Part shown: in pieces, positions 1 through 7,700 of the stretch | How positions within the stretch are numbered: the stretch's first letter is position 1 | Layout of the letters: each line of letters starts with the position of its first letter | IMG/VR virus record: IMGVR_UViG_3300025655_000337 | Span: 1-21,707 of that record | DNA length: 21,707 nt | Strand: one strand, 5' to 3' | DNA from: a virus | Program-made: the position numbers and the translations under genes | The notes under the pieces: model-generated | The model's input: the letters and a program-made list of their open reading frames with translations, nothing else | The model's database searches: none | What the model was told of the DNA's origin: nothing

Positions 1-1
1 G

Positions 2-124
2 AAAGCAAACTGTCACGGATGGGGAATCTTCGGAGGAAAACACAAAAGGATTAAGAGTTGCGCAACGGGTATTTTTAGGACACCTGCACAAAAAAGAGCA
101 TCATCCAAAAGAAAGAAAAAATGA
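2..124 (+). CDS. C-terminal fragment of a small basic protein (5' end outside window)
   Basis: An open frame enters from the left edge and stops at TGA 122-124, leaving 40 residues. The fragment is glycine-, cysteine- and lysine-rich near its start (CHGWGIFGGKHKR) and ends in a strongly basic tail (RASSKRKKK). The next gene starts at ATG 121, so the two overlap in an ATGA junction, which is typical of translationally coupled phage genes. That coupling is the main support for this frame being real. I do not recognise the family. The basic tail could suggest nucleic-acid or capsid contact, but this is only inference. Confidence 0.6.
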   Translation, partial: KANCHGWGIFGGKHKRIKSCATGIFRTPAQKRASSKRKKK

Positions 125-264
125 GAGCTAGAACGCCCTATTGGAATTTCTGGAAAGTAGTCTTTGCAGGATGGTTAATACGCTATCCTGGAAAGGTTTT
201 TAAGATTATCGGACTCCCTCTTGGATTTCTGATAGTAGTCATATATAATGCGGTTACGAAATAA
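121..264 (+). CDS. small membrane-type hypothetical protein, 47 aa
   Basis: The ATG overlaps the previous stop (ATGA 121-124) and the frame ends at TAA 262-264. The protein begins MRARTPYWNFWKVVFAGW and carries a hydrophobic stretch at about residues 27-45 (FKIIGLPLGFLIVVIYNAV), compatible with one membrane-spanning helix. A shorter aromatic, hydrophobic patch lies at residues 7-20, and the termini are basic. No strong ribosome-binding site is visible; only A-rich GAAAG-type sequence precedes it, so coupling to the upstream gene is likely. It resembles the small single-span proteins often found near structural genes of cyanomyoviruses, but no function can be assigned. It is too short to rule out chance, although the overlap and composition favour a real gene. 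Confidence 0.6.
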   Translation: MRARTPYWNFWKVVFAGWLIRYPGKVFKIIGLPLGFLIVVIYNAVTK

Positions 265-291
265 AAATAGTTAAAAAAATTCCGGAAAATT

Positions 292-483
292 ATGGAGAAA
301 ATATATCACATCTATGCAAAGGACAGGTGCATCTATCACAGTCTCTCAAAGGACAAATTTGAGGAAACCTGGGAGATGTTGCACAGAATGATTGAGATAC
401 TTGATATTGGAACATCAAAAGATGATTTGTCATATGAAGAGATGGTTATGAATAAAGAAGTAATTTTAAATTCTTCACATTAA
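292..483 (+). CDS. conserved-looking hypothetical protein, 63 aa
   Basis: A small acidic protein starting MEKIYHIYAKDRCIYHSL. The N-terminal third looks like two short beta strands around the YHIYAKDRCIYHSL motif. A likely helix follows (residues 22-37, DKFEETWEMLHRMIEI), then a DLSYEEM segment and the ending EVILNSSH. I recall very similar short proteins in cyanomyoviruses, but their function is unknown. The ribosome-binding site is weak (GGAAA at 284-288). It follows the 47-aa gene by 27 nt on the same strand and is separated by 68 nt from the glycosyltransferase-like gene. No enzymatic motif is seen. Confidence 0.75.
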   Translation: MEKIYHIYAKDRCIYHSLSKDKFEETWEMLHRMIEILDIGTSKDDLSYEEMVMNKEVILNSSH

Positions 484-497
484 TTTCGAAGGGGGAA

Positions 498-527
498 TTG
501 ACAAAAGCATATATAGACTGATAAAAT
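498..527 (+). promoter_or_regulatory. candidate sigma70-type promoter before the glycosyltransferase gene
   Basis: A perfect TTGACA (498-503) is followed after 18 nt by TAAAAT (522-527), one mismatch from TATAAT. Both lie in the longest gap of the upstream cluster (484-551), so transcription would start about 15 nt before the ATG at 552. This fits an early promoter read by the host polymerase. It is a sequence match only; AT-rich DNA gives many weak -10 matches, though a perfect -35 is less common. Confidence 0.4.
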
Positions 528-551
528 TTGAACTGAAGGTTTGATTTTCTT

Positions 552-1319
552 ATGGCAAAAGGATTTACAGTAAAAGCAAATGCACCAAAGCCCAAAGAAC
601 AAGAATGGGATATTGATGCAATTAAAGAACGGATGCGAGGTAAGAGTATTGTTTTTTGTTTACCTGGAAGGGGATGTTCTTTTATTTTTCTAAAGGCATT
701 TGTACAACTTTGTTTTGATCTAGTACAGAATGGAATGAGTATTCAGATTTCACAAGATTACTCATCGATGGTAAACTTTGCACGTTGTAAGTGTCTAGGT
801 GCAAATGTACTTCGTGGTCCAAAGCAAATTCCTTGGGATGGTAAACTTGAATATGATTATCAACTTTGGATTGACTCGGATATTGTCTTTACCTCAGAAA
901 AGTTCTGGCAACTCTGTGATATGGCTCTGAATGAAGAAGGAGAAGAGAAAGAAATTGTTTCTGGTTGGTATGCCACAGAAGATGGTCACACAACCTCAGT
1001 AGCACACTGGTTAGAAGAAGATGATTTCCGCAAGAATGGTGGAGTCATGAATCATGAAACTGTAGAGTCTATCTCAAAGCGTCGTAAGCCTTTCACTGTG
1101 GATTATACTGGGTTTGGTTGGGTGCTGATTAAGAAAGGAGTTTTTGAAAATCTTGAGTATCCTTGGTTTGCTCCTAAGATGCAAGTCTTTGAGTCTGGTG
1201 GAGTACAAGATATGTGTGGAGAGGATGTTTCTTTCTGTCTTGATGCTAAGGAAGCGGGCTTTGAGATCTGGTGCGATCCTCGTATTAGAGTTGGACATGA
1301 AAAAACTCGCGTAATCTAA
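552..1319 (+). CDS. GT-A-type glycosyltransferase-like protein, 255 aa
   Basis: Probable nucleotide-sugar-dependent glycosyltransferase. After a lysine-rich leader of about 25 residues, residues 31-37 (SIVFCLP) form the opening strand. A helix and a conserved-looking QISQDYSSMVNFARCKCL block follow. At residues 108-110 a DSD triplet sits after a hydrophobic strand (QLWIDSDIVF), matching the DxD metal and nucleotide-sugar site of GT-A folds. Near the C terminus GEDVSF (residues 223-228) fits the acceptor or catalytic acidic position, and VGHEK with His249 fits the third metal ligand. The length is about that of a bare GT-A domain. A GAAGG lies 12 nt before the ATG and a promoter candidate lies upstream. 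The acceptor is unknown: virion protein, modified DNA base and host glycan are all possible. The family call is from motifs; the role is inference. Confidence 0.75.
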   Translation: MAKGFTVKANAPKPKEQEWDIDAIKERMRGKSIVFCLPGRGCSFIFLKAFVQLCFDLVQNGMSIQISQDYSSMVNFARCKCLGANVLRGPKQIPWDGKLEYDYQLWIDSDIVFTSEKFWQLCDMALNEEGEEKEIVSGWYATEDGHTTSVAHWLEEDDFRKNGGVMNHETVESISKRRKPFTVDYTGFGWVLIKKGVFENLEYPWFAPKMQVFESGGVQDMCGEDVSFCLDAKEAGFEIWCDPRIRVGHEKTRVI

Positions 1320-1471
1320 TGGAACGAACTTACAATCTTTTCTATAAAGGTCGTAAAATTTATACTAATCTCACTATGGAAGACTGTAGTGAGATTCTTC
1401 AAAACTTCTCAGAGAGTTTTTACTCGGGAGAAGACATTGATCCTAATGAATTAGAAATGGAGGAAATTTAA
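1319..1471 (+). CDS. small acidic hypothetical protein, 50 aa
   Basis: The ATG shares bases with the glycosyltransferase stop (TAATG, 1317-1321), so translation is probably coupled. The protein starts MERTYNLFYKGRKIYTNLT, then has a short helix (CSEILQNFSESF) and a strongly acidic tail (GEDIDPNELEMEEI). The last codons contain the good Shine-Dalgarno TGGAGG used by the next gene. It resembles short conserved cyanophage hypotheticals that I recall as following this type of glycosyltransferase. The function is unknown. Confidence 0.7.
   Translation: MERTYNLFYKGRKIYTNLTMEDCSEILQNFSESFYSGEDIDPNELEMEEI
1458..1463 (+). promoter_or_regulatory. strong Shine-Dalgarno for the 45-aa basic protein
   Basis: TGGAGG ends 9 nt before ATG 1473 and lies inside the 3' end of the preceding coding frame. 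It is the best ribosome-binding site in the window and fixes the start of the 45-aa gene. Confidence 0.7.
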
Positions 1472-1472
1472 A

Positions 1473-1610
1473 ATGGCTAAAGGTGGATCGAAGACTGTAT
1501 TTGAATCAGGGGCACCAAAGAAGACTCGTCAGGGACGGTCTCCTCGTACATTACTTAGTGCAACCTCTCGTAATGGACGGAAGAAAAAGTATCGCGGACA
1601 AGGTAAATAA
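1473..1610 (+). CDS. small very basic protein, 45 aa
   Basis: The protein starts MAKGGSKTVFESGAPKKTRQ and ends RNGRKKKYRGQGK, with about a quarter of its residues Lys or Arg and almost no hydrophobic core. It starts 1 nt after the previous stop with a strong TGGAGG at 9 nt. Its TAA is followed within 6 nt by an intrinsic terminator, so it closes the upstream transcription unit. I recall near-identical short basic proteins in many marine T4-like phages, all of unknown function. Binding to nucleic acid or an acidic protein is plausible from charge only; the acidic 50-aa neighbour is a possible partner, which is speculation. Confidence 0.8.
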   Translation: MAKGGSKTVFESGAPKKTRQGRSPRTLLSATSRNGRKKKYRGQGK

Positions 1611-1615
1611 TTTTT

Positions 1616-1648
1616 AGAGTGCTTAAATAGGTTAAGCACTCTTTTTTT
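1616..1648 (+). terminator. strong intrinsic terminator
   Basis: A perfect 11-bp stem, AGAGTGCTTAA (1616-1626) pairing with TTAAGCACTCT (1632-1642), has a 5-nt loop ATAGG and runs straight into an unbroken T-tract (1642-1648). It stops + strand transcription. On the minus strand the flank reads as A-rich, so it should not work in reverse. Confidence 0.92.
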
Positions 1649-2170
1649 ATGACAGAAAAAGAACAGTTTATTCTTAATTGGATTGCAGAAGTTTCAAAGG
1701 TAAGACCAGAATTAAATGGATTTGCCATTTGTCCATTTGCTTCGAAGTCAAAATATCGCATTGTAGAGTGCTCTGCAAGCGCCATAGAACCCATTCAAGA
1801 CTTAGATGTGGTAGTTTATGTCATTGAGGACCATTTTAATTTGAATGAGGTTCAAGAGTGGGTAGATATATGTAATAAAAAGTACCAAGGATGGAAGTTC
1901 TTTGAGGACTGTGGTGCCTATAATACTTTTATTAATGGGATTAAAACTGATAATGGCAAATATAATTTGATTTTGGGGCAACCAATCCAAAAACTACGCA
2001 AATTTAGAGAAACTTTATCAAACACATCATACTATGATATGTGGGATGATAATTATTTGAAGGAAATACTTGAAGATGATTATGATATTATTAAAAAACG
2101 GGATAGCAACCCCGTAAAAAGTTCTGATTTAACAGATCAGGAGCTAAAAAATGACCAAAAAAGTCGATAA
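1649..2170 (+). CDS. conserved-looking hypothetical protein, 173 aa
   Basis: The likely start, ATG 1649, is the base after the terminator T-run; no Shine-Dalgarno precedes it and no other in-frame Met occurs in the N-terminal part. Residues 20-35 contain ELNGFAICPFASKSKY, whose CPFA recalls DUF1415-type proteins (a weak resemblance). Then come a strand DVVVYVIED, an aromatic helix (VQEWVDICNKKYQGW) and GKYNLILGQPIQKLRKFRE, followed by an acidic SYYDMWDDNYLKEILEDDYD segment. I recall homologues in cyanomyoviruses, always hypothetical. The end overlaps the next gene by 20 nt and encodes that gene's Shine-Dalgarno. No catalytic motif is certain; a metal or thiol role for the lone CPFA cysteine cannot be shown. 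Confidence 0.8.
   Translation: MTEKEQFILNWIAEVSKVRPELNGFAICPFASKSKYRIVECSASAIEPIQDLDVVVYVIEDHFNLNEVQEWVDICNKKYQGWKFFEDCGAYNTFINGIKTDNGKYNLILGQPIQKLRKFRETLSNTSYYDMWDDNYLKEILEDDYDIIKKRDSNPVKSSDLTDQELKNDQKSR
2139..2143 (+). promoter_or_regulatory. Shine-Dalgarno for the 85-aa gene
   Basis: AGGAG ends 7 nt before ATG 2151 and lies inside the end of the 173-aa frame. It supports the 20-nt overlapping start rather than a downstream Met (for example residue 12). Confidence 0.65.
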
Positions 2171-2408
2171 AGACCAAAATTTCATGGAAAATGAGTGGGG
2201 AACTCGATATTTGTCATCTGAATATGGTTGGGAAACTCAAATTGAGAGCAAAAAAATGCTTCGTGAGATTGCAAATGATGCATTGACTCCCAAAAAACAC
2301 GATTTCTTCCACCAAAATGAAATTCATGAAAAAATTCGTAATGACGAGGACTATGATGACTGGGAATACGGAACTGAACCACTATATGAATCCAAAAAAC
2401 CCGAATAA
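2151..2408 (+). CDS. acidic hypothetical protein, 85 aa
   Basis: Starts MTKKVDKDQNFMENEWGTRY in a different frame from the preceding gene, overlapping it by 20 nt with a good AGGAG. The protein is polar and acidic, rich in Trp, Tyr, Asp and Glu (EWGTRYLSSEYGWET; NDEDYDDWEYGTEPLYE). It has one likely helix around residues 34-44 (KKMLREIANDA) and no membrane segment. It is the last small gene before the baseplate block. Its TAA lies within the late-promoter match that should serve gp25. I do not recognise a functional family. Confidence 0.75.
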   Translation: MTKKVDKDQNFMENEWGTRYLSSEYGWETQIESKKMLREIANDALTPKKHDFFHQNEIHEKIRNDEDYDDWEYGTEPLYESKKPE

Positions 2409-2411
2409 ATA
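2404..2411 (+). promoter_or_regulatory. candidate T4-type late promoter before gp25
   Basis: AATAAATA fits NATAAATA, the late-promoter core reported for cyanophage S-PM2 and close to T4 TATAAATA. Initiation about 12 nt downstream would give an mRNA starting roughly 10 nt before the gp25 ATG at 2433. The element covers the stop of the 85-aa gene. The same octamer occurs by chance inside gp7 (7338-7345), so position is the main support. Confidence 0.45.
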
Positions 2412-2432
2412 ATACAGTTTTTATACACTTTA

Positions 2433-2834
2433 ATGCCTTTAGAGCGAGTCAGTAAGGGTTTTAAAGACATAAGCATGTCTTTTCAATCAAATCCTCTTAA
2501 TTATGACTTAATTGCACTTAATAATGCAAATGCGATTGCTCGCTCTGTCCGTAATTTGGTATTTACTTATCCAGGTGAAAGGTTTTTTGATGAAAATCTT
2601 GGTTCAAAAATAAGTCAGTCTCTTTTCGAAAATATTGATGAAATTGAAGCGGCGGTAATAAAAGATGAGATTAAAAATACCATTGAAAATTATGAACCAA
2701 GGGTGATTCTTAACAATGTCATAGTCGCTCCAAATTTTAGTAATAATGAATTTAATGTGACTATAGAATATACAATAGTTGGAATTGACGTTCCACCTCA
2801 ACAATTATCATTTGCACTTCAGCCAACACGATAA
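2433..2834 (+). CDS. gp25: gp25-like baseplate wedge subunit
   Basis: Baseplate wedge protein of the GPW/gp25 family; in T4 it sits at the inner baseplate with gp6 and gp53 and helps link the wedge to the sheath and hub. At 133 aa it is almost the same length as T4 gp25 (132 aa). The N-terminal part has GFKDISMSFQSNPL, then a helix NANAIARSVRNLVFT running into the family signature YPGERFFDENLGSKI (residues 48-62). This is followed by a helix with LFENIDEIEAAVIKDEI and the two-strand end VILNNVIVAP and FNVTIEYTIVG. The start has no Shine-Dalgarno but lies just downstream of a late-promoter match. Its TAA is immediately followed by the gp6 ATG. It is structural, so no lysozyme activity is implied despite older naming. 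Confidence 0.93.
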   Translation: MPLERVSKGFKDISMSFQSNPLNYDLIALNNANAIARSVRNLVFTYPGERFFDENLGSKISQSLFENIDEIEAAVIKDEIKNTIENYEPRVILNNVIVAPNFSNNEFNVTIEYTIVGIDVPPQQLSFALQPTR

Positions 2835-4742
2835 ATGGCACTAGTTAATTTCACAAATTTAGACTTTGACCAAATAAAAAGTTCGCTTAGGGAATACTTA
2901 AGAGCGAACTCAAACTTTACTGATTATGATTTTGCTGGGTCAAACCTTTCATACTTAATTGATGTTTTAGCATATAATACATATATTTCCTCATACAATG
3001 CTAATATGGTTAGCAATGAGGTTTTTATTGATAGTGCAACTCTAAGAGAAAATGTAGTTTCTCTTGCAAGAAATATTGGTTATGTTCCACATTCTCGTTC
3101 AGCGGCAAGAGCAAATATATCGTTCTTTGTAGATACTACAGCATTTCCGACAAATCCACTTACATTAACCCTTAAGAGTGGAGTTGTTTGTACTACAAGT
3201 ACAACATTTGCAAATCAAAGTTTTTCTTTTATTATCCCTCAGGATATAACAGTTCCTGTTGTAAATGGAATTGCATTATTTGAAAATGTTGATATTCATG
3301 AAGGTACACTTATAACTAATAACTTTACTGTAGATTCAAATGACCCAAATCAAAAGTTTATCTTAGATAATGCAAATATTGACGTGGATTCTATCAGTGT
3401 TTTTATAAGAGATACTGAACCAAGTACAATAAAAAATCAATATAGACTTGCAACAAATTTATTTGAAGTTGATTCGGAGTCTAGAGTCTTCTTTATACAA
3501 GAAATTGAAGATCAAAGATATGAATTAATATTTGGCGATGGCGTATTTGGTAGAAGTCTAGAAAATTTAAATTATATTGAAGTCTCTTATAATATTACAA
3601 ATGGAGAAACTGGGAACGGAGTTTCTGAATTTAGTTATAGTGGACGTATTATAGATGATTTTAATAGAGTTGTAACAACAGGAGTATCTCTTATTACTAC
3701 AAACTCACCTTCCCAAAATGGGAGAGAGATTGAGTCTGTAGAATCCATTAAGAAATATGCACCTAGAAAATACTCAGCTCAAAATCGTGCCGTAACGGCA
3801 ACGGATTACGAAACTATTATACCAAAAATATACCCAGAAACTGAATCAGTATCTGTATTTGGTGGTGAAGATTTAAATCCACCAAGATATGGAAAGGTCT
3901 TTATAAGTATAAAACCAATTAATGGACCATTTGTATCAAATCAAGTTAAAGATAATATTGAAAGAGATTTGAGAAAATATGCTGTTGCCGGTATAGTTCC
4001 AGAGATTATAGATTTAAAATATCTCTACTTGGAGACAGATACGACTGCATATTACAATTCAAATACAACTTCTGATTCAAATTTCCTTAGAGATAAGATA
4101 TTAAGCAATATAAGAAATTACTCAAATTCAAAAGAACTTAATAGATATGGCGCAAGATTTAAATATAGCAAATATTTAAAAATTATTGACGATTCTGATA
4201 GTGCAATCACATCAAATATTACAAAAGTTGTAATGAGACGTGATTTGCGAGCAACATTAAATACTTTTTCGGACTATGAAATTTGCTTTGGAAATGAATT
4301 TTACATAAAAGATAAGACTGGATACAACATAAAATCTTCCGGATTTAATGTTGCCGGAATAAATGATACATTGTATCTTGGAGATACTCCAAATCCAGAT
4401 GGAACTACAGGAAATATATTATTTTTCAAATTGCAGAATGCTCAACCAGTAATTGTAAAGAAAAATGCTGGGATAATTGATTATTTGAAGGGAGAAATAC
4501 GATTATTCCCAGTTAATATAATTTCCACAGTCAAGCAATCTTTTGAGCAACCAATCATTCAAATTTCTGCGATTCCAAAATCAAATGATGTAATTGGATT
4601 ACAGGATTTGTATTTGCAACTAGATATTAATAGTATTAAATTAAACATGCTTTCTGATGAAATTTCTTCAGGTTCAGATACATCTGGATCTTCATACAGA
4701 TTTACATCAAGTTACACTAATGGAGACCTCGTAAGAATATAA
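2835..4742 (+). CDS. gp6: gp6-like baseplate wedge subunit
   Basis: Baseplate wedge protein; in T4, gp6 dimers form the continuous ring that holds the six wedges together and changes shape on contraction. At 635 aa it is close to T4 gp6 (660 aa). The N-terminal region carries the well conserved YLIDVLAYNTYISSYNANM and SARNIGYVPHSRSA-like block (residues about 40-90). A middle beta-rich domain follows, with YELIFGDGVFGR. The J/gp6 core comes next (about residues 310-360), with KYSAQNRAVTATDYETIIPK and SVSVFGGEDLNPPRYGKVFI. The C-terminal 200 residues are less familiar. ATG 2835 directly abuts the gp25 TAA with no ribosome-binding site, indicating reinitiation or tight coupling. The gp7-position gene starts 4 nt after its stop. 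Confidence 0.95.
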   Translation: MALVNFTNLDFDQIKSSLREYLRANSNFTDYDFAGSNLSYLIDVLAYNTYISSYNANMVSNEVFIDSATLRENVVSLARNIGYVPHSRSAARANISFFVDTTAFPTNPLTLTLKSGVVCTTSTTFANQSFSFIIPQDITVPVVNGIALFENVDIHEGTLITNNFTVDSNDPNQKFILDNANIDVDSISVFIRDTEPSTIKNQYRLATNLFEVDSESRVFFIQEIEDQRYELIFGDGVFGRSLENLNYIEVSYNITNGETGNGVSEFSYSGRIIDDFNRVVTTGVSLITTNSPSQNGREIESVESIKKYAPRKYSAQNRAVTATDYETIIPKIYPETESVSVFGGEDLNPPRYGKVFISIKPINGPFVSNQVKDNIERDLRKYAVAGIVPEIIDLKYLYLETDTTAYYNSNTTSDSNFLRDKILSNIRNYSNSKELNRYGARFKYSKYLKIIDDSDSAITSNITKVVMRRDLRATLNTFSDYEICFGNEFYIKDKTGYNIKSSGFNVAGINDTLYLGDTPNPDGTTGNILFFKLQNAQPVIVKKNAGIIDYLKGEIRLFPVNIISTVKQSFEQPIIQISAIPKSNDVIGLQDLYLQLDINSIKLNMLSDEISSGSDTSGSSYRFTSSYTNGDLVRI

Positions 4743-4746
4743 TAAA

Positions 4747-7700
4747 ATGACAGAAACCAGAATCAAAATCAGTTCCGTTCTCAACAATCAACTTCCTCAA
4801 TTTGTTAGAGAAGAATTTCCTTTAGTATCAGAATTTTTATCACAATACTATATTTCTTTAGAAAATCAAGGTGGAACTAGTGATATACTTCAAAATATTG
4901 ACCAATATGTTAAAGTTGACAGTTTAACAAACTTAATTGAATTAACGACTTTAACTTCTGAAGTTACTTTTTTTGATTCTGTAATTAATGTATCTTCTAC
5001 TGCAGGATTTCCAGATTCCTATGGATTGCTATTGATTGATTCCGAAATTATTACATATACCTCAAAAACTTCGACAACTTTTGAAGGATGTGTTCGTGGA
5101 TTTAGTGGGATTACTTCTTATAATGAGTTAAAATTTGAAGAATCTGATTCGCAACAGCATATTTCTGGGTCAATTGTAAATAACTTAAGTATTCTTTTCC
5201 TAAAAGAGTTTCTTGTTAAGGTTAAAAAGCAAATTACTCCTGGATTTGAGACCAGGGAGTTATATTCTGAGTTAAATGAAAGGATTTTTATTAAGCAAGC
5301 GATAGATTTTTATTCATCTAAAGGAACTGATAATTCATTTAAGATATTATTTGGAGCTCTTTACGGGGAAAGAGTAGAAGTAATTCGTCCAAGAGACTAT
5401 CTTATTCAACCATCTGACGCACAATATCGTATTACTTCTGATTTAGTTGTAGAAGCGATTCTTGGCAATCCTGAGGACCTCATTAATACGACATTGTACC
5501 AAGACCCAAATGATTTTCTGGGCAGAGCTCAAGGGACAATAACAAAGGTTGAAAGAATCCGAAGAGGTGATAAAGATTATTATGTTATTAGTTTAGATTC
5601 TGACTATGATAAAGATATTCTACCAATAGGAACAGTATATGGCAAGTTTGCATTACATCCTAAAACAAGAACACTAATAGAATCTGCAATTGGAACCTCG
5701 ACATTGGAGGTAGATTCAACTGTAGGATTTCCTGTTAAAAATGGAACTTTACTAGTTGAACTTGAGAATGGAACGTCCTTAAACATATCTTATACTAGTA
5801 AAACTTTAAATCAATTCTTGGGATGCTCGGGAATTGCTCAAAATATACCGGAAAATTCAGAGATAAAGACTGATTTTTATGCTTATGGGTACGGTAAAGA
5901 TAGTGATGAGGTTAGGATTAGAATTCTTGGAGTTTTGTCTGAATTAGAAATACCAGAAGATACACGTTTTTATTCTAAAGGTGACAATATAAAGATAAAA
6001 ACCCTAGGTGTGGATTTAAGTGATTATAAGTCAAATAATTGGTTTTTTAACGTTCCCGTTTCCTACGATGTAAAAAGTGTTGAATTATTAGATATTTCAG
6101 ATTTATCTTATAGAATAGTTGTATATGATAATCACACTTTAAAGGTAGGAGATTTAGTAACTATAATTTCTTCAAGTGATGATGAAAAAATTGCAAATGT
6201 AACTTCATATGATAATGAGAAATCATTTACAATTCAACTTGGACCAAATCAGTTAGAATTAACCGAAGATTTTTCTTATACAGTTAAGAAAAATCTTGTT
6301 AAAGTTTTATCGGAGAATTATCCATCACTTAATCAATTTACATCTAATGTACAAAATGTTTATGTTGATGGTGCAGATTCTTTATATGTTGCATCTCCAT
6401 CTTTACCAACTTATTTCAATCAACCACTAAAAATAAATGACTCATCAATTACTTTTAGTGGCACTTTTGATGGGGATATTTTAAATATAGGTAAACACGG
6501 GTTATATACTGGAGACTCAATTGTATATAAACCTTCGGTAGGAAATACCCTAGGTATTGGGACTGGTGTTTACTTTATTAAAAAAGTAAGCGAGACAGAA
6601 GTAAAATTATCTAGAAGTAGAAGTGGTATTTTTACAGAAAATTTTGTTTCAGTAAATGGTACAGTTATTAATGCAAAGTTTGAATTGGCGGATTTTGTTT
6701 TTAGAAATCTTTCTACGCAAAATCTTGAATCTCAAAAGTTAATCAGAAAAATCTCAAGCCCAGAAATTGATGGAAATACTTATCAAACTGAACCTGGTCT
6801 TACTGGAATTTTCATAAATGGAGTAGAATTACTCAATTATAAGTCCAAGGACAATGTTTTTTATGGTCCGATTGAAGAAATCATTCCAACTTCAGGTGGA
6901 TTTGACTATGATGTAATTAACCCACCAGTATTGTCTATTGTTGATCCAATTGGTTTTGGAGCAAACGCTTACTGCTCTATTAAAGGAGAATTAAAAAGGA
7001 TTGATATTATAGACCCTGGATTTGATTACTTAGAAGAACCAAAAATAGAAATATTTGGCGGAAATGGGTTTGGTGCTTCGGCAAAGGCAAAATTAGTTAG
7101 TTTTGACCATGAAGTATCTTTTAATTCGCAAATTTCTGCAGGGTTAGTTAAAATAAATCCAATCAACTCTATAGGATTCTCCACTGAACACAAATTCCGC
7201 GATGCAGAAGAAGTAGTTTATGTAACAAATGGGCAATCTGCAGTTGCTGGGTTGGCAACAAATTCCACTTATTTTGTTTCTGTTCAGGATGCATTTACTG
7301 TTAAATTGCACAAATCTTTTTCCGATGCAGTATCAGGAATAAATACCATCCAATTAATTTCCAATGGGACTGGAAATCATTCTTTTAAATCTAAAGATAA
7401 AAAGAAGAAAATAGGTTCCATTACTATTGAAAATAGTGGGTTTAATTATGAAAACAAACTAACTGTAGCAACTTCTTCTGGAATTAACACAGCATCCGAT
7501 ATTATCAATATTAAAAATCATGGATATGAAAGTGGTGAAGTAATTGTATATAACTCAACAGAAACCAATGTCGGTGGTTTATCATCTGGAGCACAATACT
7601 ATGTAACAAAAGTAAGTGATGATGAATTTAGATTATCGAACATTGGAATTGGTTCCTTAGGAATTACTACATCATTTTATTACGATACAAAACAATATAT

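Noticed and set aside
275-290. TTCCGGAA palindrome before the 63-aa gene as an operator or terminator
   Set aside because: The symmetry stops after 8 bp and there is no T-run; too short to call in this composition.
1074-1298. 74-aa minus strand frame opposite the glycosyltransferase gene
   Set aside because: Fully antisense to a gene with clear motifs and without its own start signals.
2829-2836. GATAAATG at the gp25/gp6 junction as a late promoter
   Set aside because: It misses the last base of NATAAATA and would start transcription inside gp6; gp6 is better explained by coupling to gp25.
7338-7345. AATAAATA inside the giant gene as a late promoter
   Set aside because: It is in the middle of a coding frame with no gene start downstream; it is best treated as a chance match in AT-rich DNA and shows the background for this motif.
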